DNA of 36,745 bases, from the NCBI GenBank assembly GCA_034437515.1, contig DAOTTX010000012.1, positions 1 through 36,745 of the forward strand, read 5' to 3'. Shown one piece after another: positions 6,479 through 14,875 of the stretch (within the stretch, counting starts at the first letter, position 1; every line of letters begins with the position of its first letter). Origin of the DNA: DAOTTX01 sp034437515 (GTDB lineage: Bacteria > Chloroflexota > Anaerolineae > Aggregatilineales > Phototrophicaceae). A program made the position numbers and the translations under genes. The notes beneath the pieces were generated by a model. It made no database searches. It was not told the origin of the DNA and saw only the letters and a list, made by a program, of their open reading frames with translations.

Positions 6479-7885
6479 ATGCAAAAACTAGCGGTGATTG
6501 ATGTGGTCGGGTTGACGCCTGACCTGATTTGTGAATATACGCCGAACATTCGGCGGTTTATGGAAAGTGGCAAATTGGCGACGGTCGAGGCGGCGGTGCC
6601 CGCCGTGACGACGACCGCGCAGACGACGTACTTGACCGGGGTCAATCCGGATCAGCACGGCATCGTCGGCAACGGCTGGATGTTCCGTGATGAGATGGAA
6701 ATCAAGTTCTGGCGGCAGTCGAACAGGCTGGTAAAGCATCAAAAATTATGGGAAGCGGCGAAAGAGATCGCCACCGAGCGCGGTGAGGAATTTACCGTCG
6801 CTAATATGTTCTGGTGGTACGCGATGAACGCCACGACCGACTTTGCTGCTACTCCACGCCCGATGTACCCGTCTGATGGGCGCAAGTTGCCGGATGTTTA
6901 TACGTGGCCCACCGAACTGCGCGACGAACTGCAAGCCGACCTCGGTCAGTTCCCGTTGTTCGAGTTCTGGGGGCCGAACAGTTCGATCAACTCGACACAG
7001 TGGATTGCGGACGCCTCTCAACGGATGGTTGAACGATTTGACCCGACGCTGACGCTGATCTATCTGCCGCATCTGGATTATGGGTTGCAACGGTACGGGC
7101 CGGATAAGATCGCAATGGCGGACGATTTGCGGGCAGTAGATCGCGTGGTGGGGCAGTTGCTAGATTTCATGGCACAGCACGGGCGTGAGGTCGTCGTTCT
7201 CTCCGAATATGGCATCACGCCGGTGGATACACCGGTGCATCTTAACCGCGCCTTCCGGCAAAAAGGCTGGATCGCCTATCGTATGGAAGTCGGACGTGAG
7301 ATGCTTGATCCGGGGATGTGCCAGGCGGTCGCGGTTGCGGATCATCAGATTGCGCATGTCTACGTCAATGATCCATCGATCATGCGTGAGGTGCGCTCGG
7401 TGGTCGAGTCGATGACGGGTGTCGCTGAAGTGCTGGATAAAGACGAGCAGAAAAAGTACGGCCTCAATCACGAACGGTCAGGGGAGTTGGTCGCATTGGC
7501 GGAGCCGACCGCCTGGTTCACGTATTACTACTGGTTGGACGACAAATACGCACCGGATTACGCCCGTACGGTCGATATTCACCGCAAACCGGGGTACGAT
7601 CCGGTCGAGTTATTCTTTGACCCGGTGCTGCCCGCACCCCGGCTAAAGGCGGCGTACAAGGTCGCCCGTAAGAAGCTCGGCTTTCGCTATCTGATGGATG
7701 TAACGCCGTTGGATGCTACGCTGGTAAAGGGATCACACGGCGTCCGTACCGCGCCGGGTGAGGGGCCGTTGTTCATCACCCAACGAGCGGATTATCTGCA
7801 ATCGGACGCGATCAAAGCGACGGATGTCTATGATCTGCTCATGCAGCATTTGATGGCGGGTGAAATGCAGGCTAGCAATTCGTGA
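6479..7885 (+). CDS. eboF: EboF-like alkaline phosphatase/phosphodiesterase superfamily protein
   Basis: 468 residues, alkaline-phosphatase superfamily, type I phosphodiesterase/nucleotide pyrophosphatase branch. Seen: a first metal Asp in VIDVVG (Asp8) and a nucleophile region AVTTTAQTTYLTG. By spacing to TG-x-x-P-x-x-HGI, Thr44 is the likely nucleophile. YLPHLDYG carries a further Asp, and a late GSHG carries a His. Odd: the usual SDHG metal pair is replaced by LSEYG, and the His that normally follows the LDYG region is missing, so metal binding may differ. Start at ATG 6479 gives AGGAG a nine-base spacing; ATG 6470 would be too close. Known: EboF-type proteins are accessory members of ebo clusters, reaction not shown. 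No signal peptide is visible, so it probably acts in the cytoplasm. Last gene of the operon; no terminator follows. Confidence 0.85.
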   Translation: MQKLAVIDVVGLTPDLICEYTPNIRRFMESGKLATVEAAVPAVTTTAQTTYLTGVNPDQHGIVGNGWMFRDEMEIKFWRQSNRLVKHQKLWEAAKEIATERGEEFTVANMFWWYAMNATTDFAATPRPMYPSDGRKLPDVYTWPTELRDELQADLGQFPLFEFWGPNSSINSTQWIADASQRMVERFDPTLTLIYLPHLDYGLQRYGPDKIAMADDLRAVDRVVGQLLDFMAQHGREVVVLSEYGITPVDTPVHLNRAFRQKGWIAYRMEVGREMLDPGMCQAVAVADHQIAHVYVNDPSIMREVRSVVESMTGVAEVLDKDEQKKYGLNHERSGELVALAEPTAWFTYYYWLDDKYAPDYARTVDIHRKPGYDPVELFFDPVLPAPRLKAAYKVARKKLGFRYLMDVTPLDATLVKGSHGVRTAPGEGPLFITQRADYLQSDAIKATDVYDLLMQHLMAGEMQASNS

Positions 7886-7890
7886 AAAAA

Positions 7891-7936
7891 TTAACAAAAC
7901 CGTCCGGTGTTCGGTATAATGAAGACACGGTATAAT
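7891..7936 (+). promoter_or_regulatory. Flavodoxin promoter with duplicated -10 element
   Basis: TTAACA at 7891-7896, an 18-base spacer, then TATAAT at 7915-7920 form a near-consensus promoter. A second TATAAT at 7931-7936, within a repeated CGGTATAAT sixteen bases downstream, may give an alternative start. The flavodoxin ATG is at 7969. Confidence 0.65.
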
Positions 7937-7968
7937 TTGGTTTACTGTTAGTTCAAGGAGAAACAACA

Positions 7969-8487
7969 ATGCCTAAGATTGGACTCTTCTACGGAAGTAG
8001 TACCGGAAACACAGAGTTTGCCGCTTTTCAACTCAAGGAACAGTTCGACGCGATAGACGGCTGGGAATGTGAAGTGACCAACATCGGCGAGGGGACGAAA
8101 GAAAAGATCCTCTCTTACGACTATCTGGTCTTCGGCATCCCGACGTGGAACACAGGCGAACTGCAAGACGATTGGGACGTTTTCTTCCCGCAACTTGCTG
8201 AGATGAATTTCAGCGGTAAGAAGGTTGCCATGTTCGGCCTGGGTGACCAGAACGGTTACGGTTATAACTTCCTCGATGCGGTTGGTATGCTGGGGGATGA
8301 GGTCTTGCTTCAAGACGGCGAACTGGTCGGTCTGTGGCCTCATACCAAGTACGAATATGAGGAAAGCAAGGCCAGTGTGGAAGATCATTTTCTCGGCCTC
8401 GGCCTCGACCAGGAAGGGCAGCAGGAACTGACCGCACCGCGCATCAAGGACTGGGCGCAGCAGGTCGTCACCGAATTTAAGGCGTAA
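7969..8487 (+). CDS. fldA: Long-chain flavodoxin
   Basis: FMN-binding electron carrier, 172 residues, cytoplasmic. Seen: the phosphate loop GSSTGNTE (residues 9-16), the first FMN-stacking loop TWNTGELQDDW (about 59-69) and the second loop GDQNGYGYNF (about 93-102). A long C-terminal insertion (roughly 120-150) is typical of the long-chain class of nitrogen-fixing and photosynthetic bacteria and of E. coli FldA. A ribosome site AAGGAG precedes the ATG. Known: flavodoxins replace ferredoxin under iron limitation and feed radical-SAM enzymes and reductases. It has a strong private promoter and an intrinsic terminator, so it is a single-gene transcription unit. The partner reductase is not in the window. 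Confidence 0.95.
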   Translation: MPKIGLFYGSSTGNTEFAAFQLKEQFDAIDGWECEVTNIGEGTKEKILSYDYLVFGIPTWNTGELQDDWDVFFPQLAEMNFSGKKVAMFGLGDQNGYGYNFLDAVGMLGDEVLLQDGELVGLWPHTKYEYEESKASVEDHFLGLGLDQEGQQELTAPRIKDWAQQVVTEFKA

Positions 8488-8513
8488 GGTTCCTACAGCG
8501 ACATCATAAGAGC

Positions 8514-8545
8514 AAGGCGCGGTTATCAGCAACCGTGCCTTTTTG
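8514..8545 (+). terminator. Intrinsic terminator after flavodoxin
   Basis: An 11-bp stem with one G-U pair (8514-8524 with 8531-8541) and a six-base loop is followed by a short T-run (through 8544). It lies 27 bases past the flavodoxin stop and isolates that gene from the ligase gene. Confidence 0.8.
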
Positions 8546-8664
8546 ATTCTCCCTGCTCCCCATGAATATGAGCTATGTCTGAGGGGAAAGTTGTTTTTTT
8601 GTCATAGTGTGATTATCTTTTCATTCGTTCATGCTCATCAACGCTGCCTAAAATTAAGATCATT

Positions 8665-10281
8665 ATGAAAGCATTTGCCGAACTATATACCGCACTGGAC
8701 GAAACGAATAAAACTAACGAAAAGGTCGCCGCACTGGTGGAATATTTCCAATCCGCGCCGCCGGAGGACGCAGCGTGGGCGGTTTATTTCCTCAGTGGTC
8801 GGCGACCGCGCCGTGTGATCAGTGGGCGTGACCTGGGTGCATGGGCCGCTACGATGGTCAATGTGCCGGACTGGTTGTTCAGCGAGTCCTATGATGCGGT
8901 CGGTGACATTGCGGAGACGATCACGCTGTTACTGCCGGAAACGGGCGAGTCGAGTTCGATGCCGCTGCACCAATGGGTCGAGGATCGTCTGTTGCCACTG
9001 CGCGACATGCAAGACGACGAGCGCCACCGTGTCATCACGGATGCGTGGCGAGAATTGAATACCCGCCAGCGATTTGTATGGAACAAGCTCATCACCGGCG
9101 GTTTTCGCGTAGGGGTTTCGCAGCGATTGGTCACCCGGGCGCTGAGTGACGCCAGCGGGGTGGATCGCGCCGTTGTCGCGCATCGTCTGATGGGCAACTG
9201 GGAGCCGACCGCCGAATTTTACGCAGCGTTGCTTTCTCATGAAACCGAGGACGCCGATATCAGCCGTCCGTATCCGTTTTTTCTCGCGTATCCCATCGAG
9301 GACGATCCACAAGCGGAAATCGGCGAGATTGCGCAATGGCAGGCCGAATGGAAATGGGACGGTATTCGCGGGCAGTTGATCCGCCGGGAGGGACAGACGT
9401 TCATCTGGTCGCGTGGTGAGGAACTCGTCACCGACCGCTACCCGGAAGTCGCCGAGGCCGCCGAGGGGCTGCCCGATGGTGTGGTATTGGACGGTGAACT
9501 GCTCCCCTGGAAGGACGGGCAGGTGATGCCGTTCGCGCAGTTGCAGCGGCGCATCGGTCGCAAGAATATCAGCAAGAAGATGCTCAACGAGGTACCGGTG
9601 GTGTTCCTGGCCTATGATCTGATGGAGTACGACGGTGAGGACATCCGTGAGACGCCGTTGTTGCGACGCCGTACCACCTTAGAAACGGTGGTCACTACGC
9701 TGGAACAATCATCTGTTAAACTGTCGGAAATTTACGAGGCCGCGACCTGGGACGACCTCGACGAAGCGCGGCAAACCAGTCGAGATCGCTTCGTCGAGGG
9801 ATTTATGCTCAAACGCAAGGACTCACCCTACCGGGTGGGGCGTAAGCGCGGCGACTGGTGGAAATGGAAGGTCGAACCCTATACGATTGACGCGGTGCTG
9901 ATCTATGCGCAGCGGGGCAGTGGCAAACGCGCCAGCCTCTATACCGATTACACCTTCGCCGTATGGGATGATAGCGGCGCGGATGATGTAGAATTGGTCA
10001 CGTTTGCGAAAGCCTATTCCGGCTTGACCGACGAGGAAATCCGTGAGGTAGATCGTTTTGTGCGCAACAACACCCGTGAACGCTTCGGCCCGGTGCGCAC
10101 GGTGAAACCGAAACTTGTTATGGAATTGGCCTTTGAAGGTATCCAGCGGTCGTCACGTCATAAGTCGGGGATTGCGGTCCGCTTCCCGCGGATTTTGCGT
10201 TGGCGGCGGGATAAACCCATCGAAGAAGCCGATACACTCTCGACCATCCAGGCACTATTGCCATCGGATGAAAACCAATGA
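8665..10281 (+). CDS. ATP-dependent DNA ligase
   Basis: 538 residues. Seen: an all-helical N-terminal DNA-binding domain (1-200) with ARRPRR-like and FRVGVSQ motifs, then the adenylation domain with the nucleotidyl-lysine motif EWKWDGIR (Lys230). After that come LDGEL (motif III region), YDLMEYDG, EGFMLKRKDSPY (motif IV) and WWKWK (motif V), then a C-terminal OB-fold ending in RFPRILRWRRDK. Known: this three-domain layout is that of archaeal/eukaryotic-type ligase I relatives found in many bacteria beside the essential NAD-dependent LigA. They seal nicks in repair and often stand next to an exonuclease and a helicase. Neither partner is present here, and there are no LigD polymerase or nuclease domains and no Ku gene, so non-homologous end joining is not indicated. 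Start ATG 8665 is the first in the frame after the terminator; no clear ribosome site. Confidence 0.93.
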   Translation: MKAFAELYTALDETNKTNEKVAALVEYFQSAPPEDAAWAVYFLSGRRPRRVISGRDLGAWAATMVNVPDWLFSESYDAVGDIAETITLLLPETGESSSMPLHQWVEDRLLPLRDMQDDERHRVITDAWRELNTRQRFVWNKLITGGFRVGVSQRLVTRALSDASGVDRAVVAHRLMGNWEPTAEFYAALLSHETEDADISRPYPFFLAYPIEDDPQAEIGEIAQWQAEWKWDGIRGQLIRREGQTFIWSRGEELVTDRYPEVAEAAEGLPDGVVLDGELLPWKDGQVMPFAQLQRRIGRKNISKKMLNEVPVVFLAYDLMEYDGEDIRETPLLRRRTTLETVVTTLEQSSVKLSEIYEAATWDDLDEARQTSRDRFVEGFMLKRKDSPYRVGRKRGDWWKWKVEPYTIDAVLIYAQRGSGKRASLYTDYTFAVWDDSGADDVELVTFAKAYSGLTDEEIREVDRFVRNNTRERFGPVRTVKPKLVMELAFEGIQRSSRHKSGIAVRFPRILRWRRDKPIEEADTLSTIQALLPSDENQ

Positions 10282-10309
10282 AATTTCAATAATCCTGTAA
10301 GGAGGGAAA

Positions 10310-10804
10310 ATGTTTGAATCTATTCAAAAAAATGTGACCTGGCGGGCGATACCTATTGCCGCCGTCATCGCGGGGACGGTCTTTTTGCTCGTCAACGTAA
10401 TCTTCACGCCGATTGTACTCGAAGCCGACGCGGATTTGATCTTACGTTACTTCGCATCTATCGCATTAGGTGACGACGTGCTGCTGGAAGGGGATACTAC
10501 TACAATTATCGTCGGTGTCGTCGTCCATTATATCCTGTCGTTTATCTTCGCATTTATCACTTCAGTCGTGGTACATCGGTGGGGGTTGGTGGTCGGCATT
10601 ATTGGCGGCGCGATCCTCGGCCTGTGCTTTTATGTTATCAATCTTTATCTCGTTGTTGAGTTATTCGAGTGGATGTTTGCCATCCGCAGCGATGTGTTCC
10701 TCGCGGCGCATATCCTGTTTGGTGCGCTGGCGGGCGGTGTTTATGAGATGTTCGATCATTTTGACGTAGCACTTGAGGAGGATCTCGGTTATGAAGGGCG
10801 GTAG
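10310..10804 (+). CDS. Uncharacterised four-helix membrane protein
   Basis: 164 residues with four hydrophobic segments (about 15-35, 63-83, 89-117, 130-150) and a hydrophilic acidic C-terminus. A strong ribosome site AAGGAGG precedes ATG 10310. It lies 28 bases after the ligase and overlaps the M48 protease gene by 14 bases, so it is likely cotranscribed with the protease. The glycine-rich helix GLVVGIIGGAILGLCFY resembles many small inner-membrane proteins. I do not recognise a family and cannot assign a function. A role with the adjacent membrane-anchored protease is conceivable from the overlap. Confidence 0.8.
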   Translation: MFESIQKNVTWRAIPIAAVIAGTVFLLVNVIFTPIVLEADADLILRYFASIALGDDVLLEGDTTTIIVGVVVHYILSFIFAFITSVVVHRWGLVVGIIGGAILGLCFYVINLYLVVELFEWMFAIRSDVFLAAHILFGALAGGVYEMFDHFDVALEEDLGYEGR

Positions 10805-11585
10805 TGGCATCCGTATACTTGTCGGCATCGTTATTGCGGTGATCTCTTTTATCTCATATTTCACGTCACAGCAGACCAATGAAGTGACCGGGGAGCGGCA
10901 GTTCGTCAGTATGAGTCGCGAGCAGGAGATCTCGCTCGGTCTGAAATCCGCACCGGAGATTGCGCGGGAGTTCGGCGGTGAATCGCCCGATACCGAGGCA
11001 CAGCGTCGGCTGGATCAGATCGGTGAGCGTTTGACAACGAACACGTTTGCATCGGAGGGCACGCCCTGGGAGTTTAACTTTACCGTGCTTGCCGATGATG
11101 AGGTCATCAATGCCTTCGCGCTGCCGGGTGGCCCGACCTTCATCACCGAGGCGCTGTTCTACAAACTGAGTGAGCGCGAAATCGCCGGGGTGATGGCGCA
11201 TGAGGTCGTGCATGTGTTGGGGCGTCACGGTGCCGAACGTCTCGCCAAAGCCGAGTTGACGAACGGGTTGGTCGGCGCGGTCGCGGTTGCCTCCGGTGAG
11301 GCAAGCGCGGCACAAACGGCGGCGGTCGTCGGGCAGCTCATCAACTTGAGTTATGGGCGTGATGCCGAACTCGAGTCTGATAGCATCGGTGTGTGCTTGA
11401 TGATTGACGCCGGGTATGATCCACGGGGGATGGCTGAGGTGATGATGGTTCTCAACGAAGCGTCATCTGGTCAACGTCCACCGGAGTTTCTCAGCACACA
11501 TCCTAACCCGGAGAACCGTATCGAACAGATTGAAGAGACTATCGCCAATGCTGACGAGTTTTGTGAATCTTTTCTTGGGGGGTAA
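10791..11585 (+). CDS. M48-family membrane-anchored zinc metalloprotease
   Basis: 264 residues. Seen: an N-terminal hydrophobic segment (residues 7-25) that should anchor or export the protein, then the zinc motif HEVVH (His137, Glu138, His141) and a third ligand in ELESD (Glu195 most likely). The C-terminal FLSTHPNPENRIEQI is characteristic of M48/BepA-like and Oma1-like proteases. Known: these enzymes degrade or process misfolded envelope proteins. The start at 10791 is favoured over an upstream TTG (10773) because GAGGAGG stands at the right distance; it overlaps the previous gene by 14 bases. It may be cotranscribed with the Na+/H+ antiporter 16 bases downstream, which would group envelope-stress functions. 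Confidence 0.92.
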   Translation: MKGGSGIRILVGIVIAVISFISYFTSQQTNEVTGERQFVSMSREQEISLGLKSAPEIAREFGGESPDTEAQRRLDQIGERLTTNTFASEGTPWEFNFTVLADDEVINAFALPGGPTFITEALFYKLSEREIAGVMAHEVVHVLGRHGAERLAKAELTNGLVGAVAVASGEASAAQTAAVVGQLINLSYGRDAELESDSIGVCLMIDAGYDPRGMAEVMMVLNEASSGQRPPEFLSTHPNPENRIEQIEETIANADEFCESFLGG

Positions 11586-11601
11586 TTTTTCCTGATGTGG
11601 T

Positions 11602-12864
11602 ATGCAGACTGAGCTTCTGCTGACGCTGGTCGCCGCGTTTTTGCTGGTGTTCGCGCTGATCTCCCGGCGTGTGCGCCACTGGCGGCTGACCGCGCCGATG
11701 CTGTTTGTGGTGTTCGGCATCCTGCTCGGCGAGTCCGTTTTCGGTGTGATCGAGCGCGACATCGAATACGAGCGGCTGAACCTCCTGGCGGAAGTAACGC
11801 TGGTGCTGGTTCTGTTTACGGACGCATCGCGGATTAAACTCAAAACACTGCGGCGCGACCATAATATCCCTATTCGGATGCTGGTGGTCGGGTTGCCGCT
11901 GGGGATCCTCAGCGGGACGCTCGCCGGGTTGCTCATCTTCTCGGAGTTGACGGTGCTTCAGGCGGCGGTGCTGGCGATCATCCTTACGCCGACGGACGCG
12001 GCACTGGCGCAGACCGTGATGACCAGTGAGCGCGTCCCGATGCGTATTCGGCAGGCGCTTAACGTCGAGAGCGGTCTAAACGACGGTCTGGCGCTGCCAA
12101 TCCTGTTGATTGTGCTGTCTTTGGTGGATGCAAGCGGCGATGCTCAAATGGCGGTCGATCTCGCACAACTGGTCGCGCTGCAATTGATCCTCGGCCCATT
12201 GATCGGCTTTGCGGTTGGCTACGGTGGTGGCAAGGCCATCGTTTATGCCGCAAAGCGCGAGTGGATGTCTGAAGCATACGAGCGGCTTTCCGCGTTGGGT
12301 GTGGCGTTTCTGGCGTATGCGCTGGTTCAGTTGATGGGTGGGAACGGGTTCGTAGCCGCGTTCATCGCCGGGATGACACTTGGTAACACCGCACCGCACA
12401 TCACGGCGATGCTGCGTGAATATTCCGAGGCGACCAGTGACCTCCTCATTTTGTTGACGTTCCTGCTTTATGGTGCAGTGATGGTACCGGACGGCTTCAC
12501 GCTGGATGGACGAACGCTGTTCTATATGGTGTTGAGCCTTACCGTTGTTCGGATGATCCCGACGGTTATCAGTCTGGTGGGCACACGCTTACGCTGGGAT
12601 ACCGCGCTTTTCCTGGGATGGTTTGGGCCGCGAGGCATCGCGTCGATCATTTATGTGCTGTTGATGATGCAGGAACAAATTGACGCTGACGCGCAGATTT
12701 TTGATGTCGCGGTGACAGTGGTGTTGTTCAGCGTATTTCTGCATGGGTTCTCGGCGGAGCCGGCGACACGACTGTACTCCCGGCGACTGCGTGTAGCGCG
12801 TGATAGCGATGAAGAAGAAACGCCCGCGGAAGAACTCGATGTGCAGGAGATCCCGCTGCGTTGA
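11602..12864 (+). CDS. CPA1-family Na+/H+ antiporter
   Basis: 420 residues with about twelve hydrophobic helices. Seen: TPTDAALAQ (129-137, ion-binding Asp132) and NVESGLNDG (154-162, Asp161), the paired acidic motifs of the NhaP/CPA1 (Na_H_Exchanger) fold. FLGWFGPRGIASI (about 338-350) matches the conserved late motif. An acidic tail (EEETPAEELDVQE) is cytoplasmic. Known: these exporters swap cytoplasmic Na+ or K+ for protons to control pH and salt. It starts 16 bases after the M48 protease stop; the ribosome site is weak. Ion specificity cannot be read from sequence. No regulatory TrkA-like domain is present. Confidence 0.93.
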   Translation: MQTELLLTLVAAFLLVFALISRRVRHWRLTAPMLFVVFGILLGESVFGVIERDIEYERLNLLAEVTLVLVLFTDASRIKLKTLRRDHNIPIRMLVVGLPLGILSGTLAGLLIFSELTVLQAAVLAIILTPTDAALAQTVMTSERVPMRIRQALNVESGLNDGLALPILLIVLSLVDASGDAQMAVDLAQLVALQLILGPLIGFAVGYGGGKAIVYAAKREWMSEAYERLSALGVAFLAYALVQLMGGNGFVAAFIAGMTLGNTAPHITAMLREYSEATSDLLILLTFLLYGAVMVPDGFTLDGRTLFYMVLSLTVVRMIPTVISLVGTRLRWDTALFLGWFGPRGIASIIYVLLMMQEQIDADAQIFDVAVTVVLFSVFLHGFSAEPATRLYSRRLRVARDSDEEETPAEELDVQEIPLR

Positions 12865-12942
12865 GTGTCTGCTCGGTTGGTGTTAATCCGCGTAAGCGTC
12901 GATTCGCTGGTGGTGATACCCGCGTTGCACAGCAGGTAGAAA

Positions 12943-12980
12943 CAAAGGCAGCAGTTCGTGTTGATCGGCCTGCTGCTTTG
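12943..12980. terminator. Stem-loop between convergent genes
   Basis: CAAAGGCAGCAG (12943-12954) pairs with CTGCTGCTTTG (12970-12980), an 11-bp stem with one bulged G. It lies between the convergent ends of the antiporter and the minus-strand membrane protein. There is no long T-run in either direction, so it is a plausible but weak bidirectional terminator. Confidence 0.45.
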
Positions 12981-12998
12981 CGTTTGGGGGGGAACGTG

Positions 12999-13460
12999 TT
13001 ATGAGCGGTCGCGGATTAGCACGTAGAACGCGGCGGTGACGATGCCAAAGCTGATGTGACCCACCAGGCTGTTGAGTTGCGGATCACCGACTTCAAGCAC
13101 CATCTCGCCCATGCCTAGCACGGTCGGCATGATAATCAGTGCGCCGAGCACCCACCAGACGATGCCCCAGACGATGCCCGCACCAATAGCGGTAGGCCAG
13201 GTCGGGAGTGTGGCAGGCAGGCGCTCTGCGAGTAGGGCGAAGGTTGCGCCGATGAACGCGCTAATGAGCATGTGCAGGGTGTAGCCGACGACGATGCTGC
13301 TGGAACCGATCATGTCTGCGACCATCGGTAGCATACCGGCGGTGGTCATCTGCACACCGAAAATGGTGCCGCCGACCAGTCCGGCGATGGTGCCTTTCGT
13401 GATGATATCGGCGAGGTTGCTGCTTACGGTTGTGCTGGTGTTTGCTGTTTTTACTGCCAT
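12999..13460 (-). CDS. Small membrane protein of unknown function
   Basis: 153 residues with four predicted membrane helices (about 20-45, 55-78, 88-110, 130-150). Its glycine/methionine-rich helices include TKGTIAGLVGGTIFG near the N-terminus and LVGHISFGIVTAAFYVL at the end. The frame is open further upstream, but the basic low-complexity extension lies antisense to or over the neighbouring gene end. ATG 13458-13460 has AGGAGAG eight bases upstream and gives a normal start. It follows the DUF3179 gene on the same strand, with a 64-base gap containing a GC-rich hairpin. I recognise no family beyond a general resemblance to small integral-membrane proteins with a GH-x-x-FG motif in the last helix. 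Confidence 0.8.
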   Translation of the reverse strand: MAVKTANTSTTVSSNLADIITKGTIAGLVGGTIFGVQMTTAGMLPMVADMIGSSSIVVGYTLHMLISAFIGATFALLAERLPATLPTWPTAIGAGIVWGIVWWVLGALIIMPTVLGMGEMVLEVGDPQLNSLVGHISFGIVTAAFYVLIRDRS

Positions 13461-13498
13461 TTCAATCTCTCCTATTGTGTGTGTAAATTTGCTTTGAA

Positions 13499-13514
13499 GG
13501 GCGGCGAACCGCCC
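13499..13514 (-). terminator. GC-rich hairpin downstream of the DUF3179 gene
   Basis: GGGCGG and CCGCCC form a perfect 6-bp stem around a four-base loop, ten bases past the DUF3179 stop on the minus strand. No T-run follows, so it may attenuate rather than end transcription into the membrane-protein gene. Confidence 0.35.
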
Positions 13515-13524
13515 ATGATGCACA

Positions 13525-14697
13525 CTATTCCTCGTAAATTTCTGTTTCTGGCTGGAAGGCCGCCCATGCGAACCAGAAGTGCGCTCCGGCGAGTTCCTGG
13601 CGGAGTTGTGTGCCTTCGAGTTCGCCTTCGGTGGCGATGCCGAACACGTTCCAGGCGCTTTCGGTCTGCTCGTCGCGGATGACGCCCTGGTCATCGACGT
13701 AGAAATCGAGTGTCTCGTCGTCTACTGTGCGGCGATAGAGCGTCGCCATGCCGACATCACGCGACTCGTCGATGTCTGACTGATCGAGGGCGCTGGTCGC
13801 GCCGGGTTGCCAGAAGGCGACGACTTCGCGCTCGCCGAGGGTGTCGTTCACCACCTGTTCTTCTGCCAGTGCCTCGAAGGGATAGGCCATCGGTACATCG
13901 TCGATGACGCCAGCCAGTACACGGCTGGTCGCGGGGAGGCGCTCATCGAGTTCACCCCGGAATAAGAAGGGCGACTCGCTGCTGTCGTAGCCGACATAGG
14001 GGTTCGACCCATAGCTACGTCCGTTACGGCTGAGGACTTCACCTTCGGGGTATTGTGCTTCAAATTGACCGAAGCCGACGATGGTTGAGGGGATGATCTC
14101 AAGCTGGGTGCCGGTGAAATCCCCGACGATGCCGGTGCCGGTGAACTGCTGCCACCAGGACTCAGTTTCGTCGTCCCACATGATGAGATCACTGTTGCGT
14201 AATAGGCCGGAAACACCCAATCGTAGCGTCTCGCCATCGACCACGCGGTCGAACACGATGGCACTGTTGCATAGCGGGCAATAGGTCACCGCTAATGGAT
14301 CCCCGGCGAGGACGTCGTTGACGATCTCGTGGCGGGTCATAATCGCCAGTGGATAGGCACGGGCGACCCCTTCGTATTCCAGCGCAACGACCGGGGATTG
14401 ATCTGCTAGCCATTCGGTCGCCTCTGAAACCGGCTCAAACGTCGGGTCGTCAATGGGTGGGATGCCGTCACGCGGCACGCCGCCGGAGAGGATTTCTTCA
14501 AAGACCCCTTCTTCGTATTCGCAGAAGTTGGTATCCCAGACGCGCTGAAAACGACTGACATCGACGGGGGGTGGGTTTTCGCATTCCGCCTGGGCGTGGG
14601 CGCTGCTGTTTGAGGAGGACATTGCTGCGCCGATCAGGGCGAAGGCGATTACCAGTCCGGCGACCGCGATAATGCGATCAACTCGTAGTTGTTTCAT
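13525..14697 (-). CDS. DUF3179 domain exported protein
   Basis: 390 residues. Seen: an N-terminal signal peptide (hydrophobic core 9-25, likely cleavage after AHA near residue 35), followed by a DUF3179 domain. That domain carries the hallmark TYCPLCNSAIVFDR with its cysteine pair and the C-terminal HFWFAWAAFQPET. The CPLC pair and the histidine near the end are the residues expected to matter in the family, but its function is not known. Both lie outside the cytoplasm if the signal peptide works. A ribosome site AGGAA is nine bases before the ATG. Divergently transcribed from the FIST gene with 178 bases between; possible -10-like elements are weak on both strands. It is followed by a small membrane protein and may form an operon with it. 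Confidence 0.92.
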   Translation of the reverse strand: MKQLRVDRIIAVAGLVIAFALIGAAMSSSNSSAHAQAECENPPPVDVSRFQRVWDTNFCEYEEGVFEEILSGGVPRDGIPPIDDPTFEPVSEATEWLADQSPVVALEYEGVARAYPLAIMTRHEIVNDVLAGDPLAVTYCPLCNSAIVFDRVVDGETLRLGVSGLLRNSDLIMWDDETESWWQQFTGTGIVGDFTGTQLEIIPSTIVGFGQFEAQYPEGEVLSRNGRSYGSNPYVGYDSSESPFLFRGELDERLPATSRVLAGVIDDVPMAYPFEALAEEQVVNDTLGEREVVAFWQPGATSALDQSDIDESRDVGMATLYRRTVDDETLDFYVDDQGVIRDEQTESAWNVFGIATEGELEGTQLRQELAGAHFWFAWAAFQPETEIYEE

Positions 14698-14875
14698 GTT
14701 GTCTTGTTCCTACTTTCACTTGCTTTAAAGTCGATTACGTCTTTACTGTAAGCCGAATGTTTATGGTTTGGATAAAACAGACACCGGTTAAACACCGAAT
14801 ACTCGCCGAAGATGAAGACAAAACCACCCACCTTGCATTAGGATAGTTACAGAAAGCACGCAAGGAGCAATCAAT

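Noticed and set aside
8665..10281. Non-homologous end-joining system
   Set aside because: The ligase has only DNA-binding, adenylation and OB domains; no LigD polymerase or nuclease domains and no Ku gene are near.
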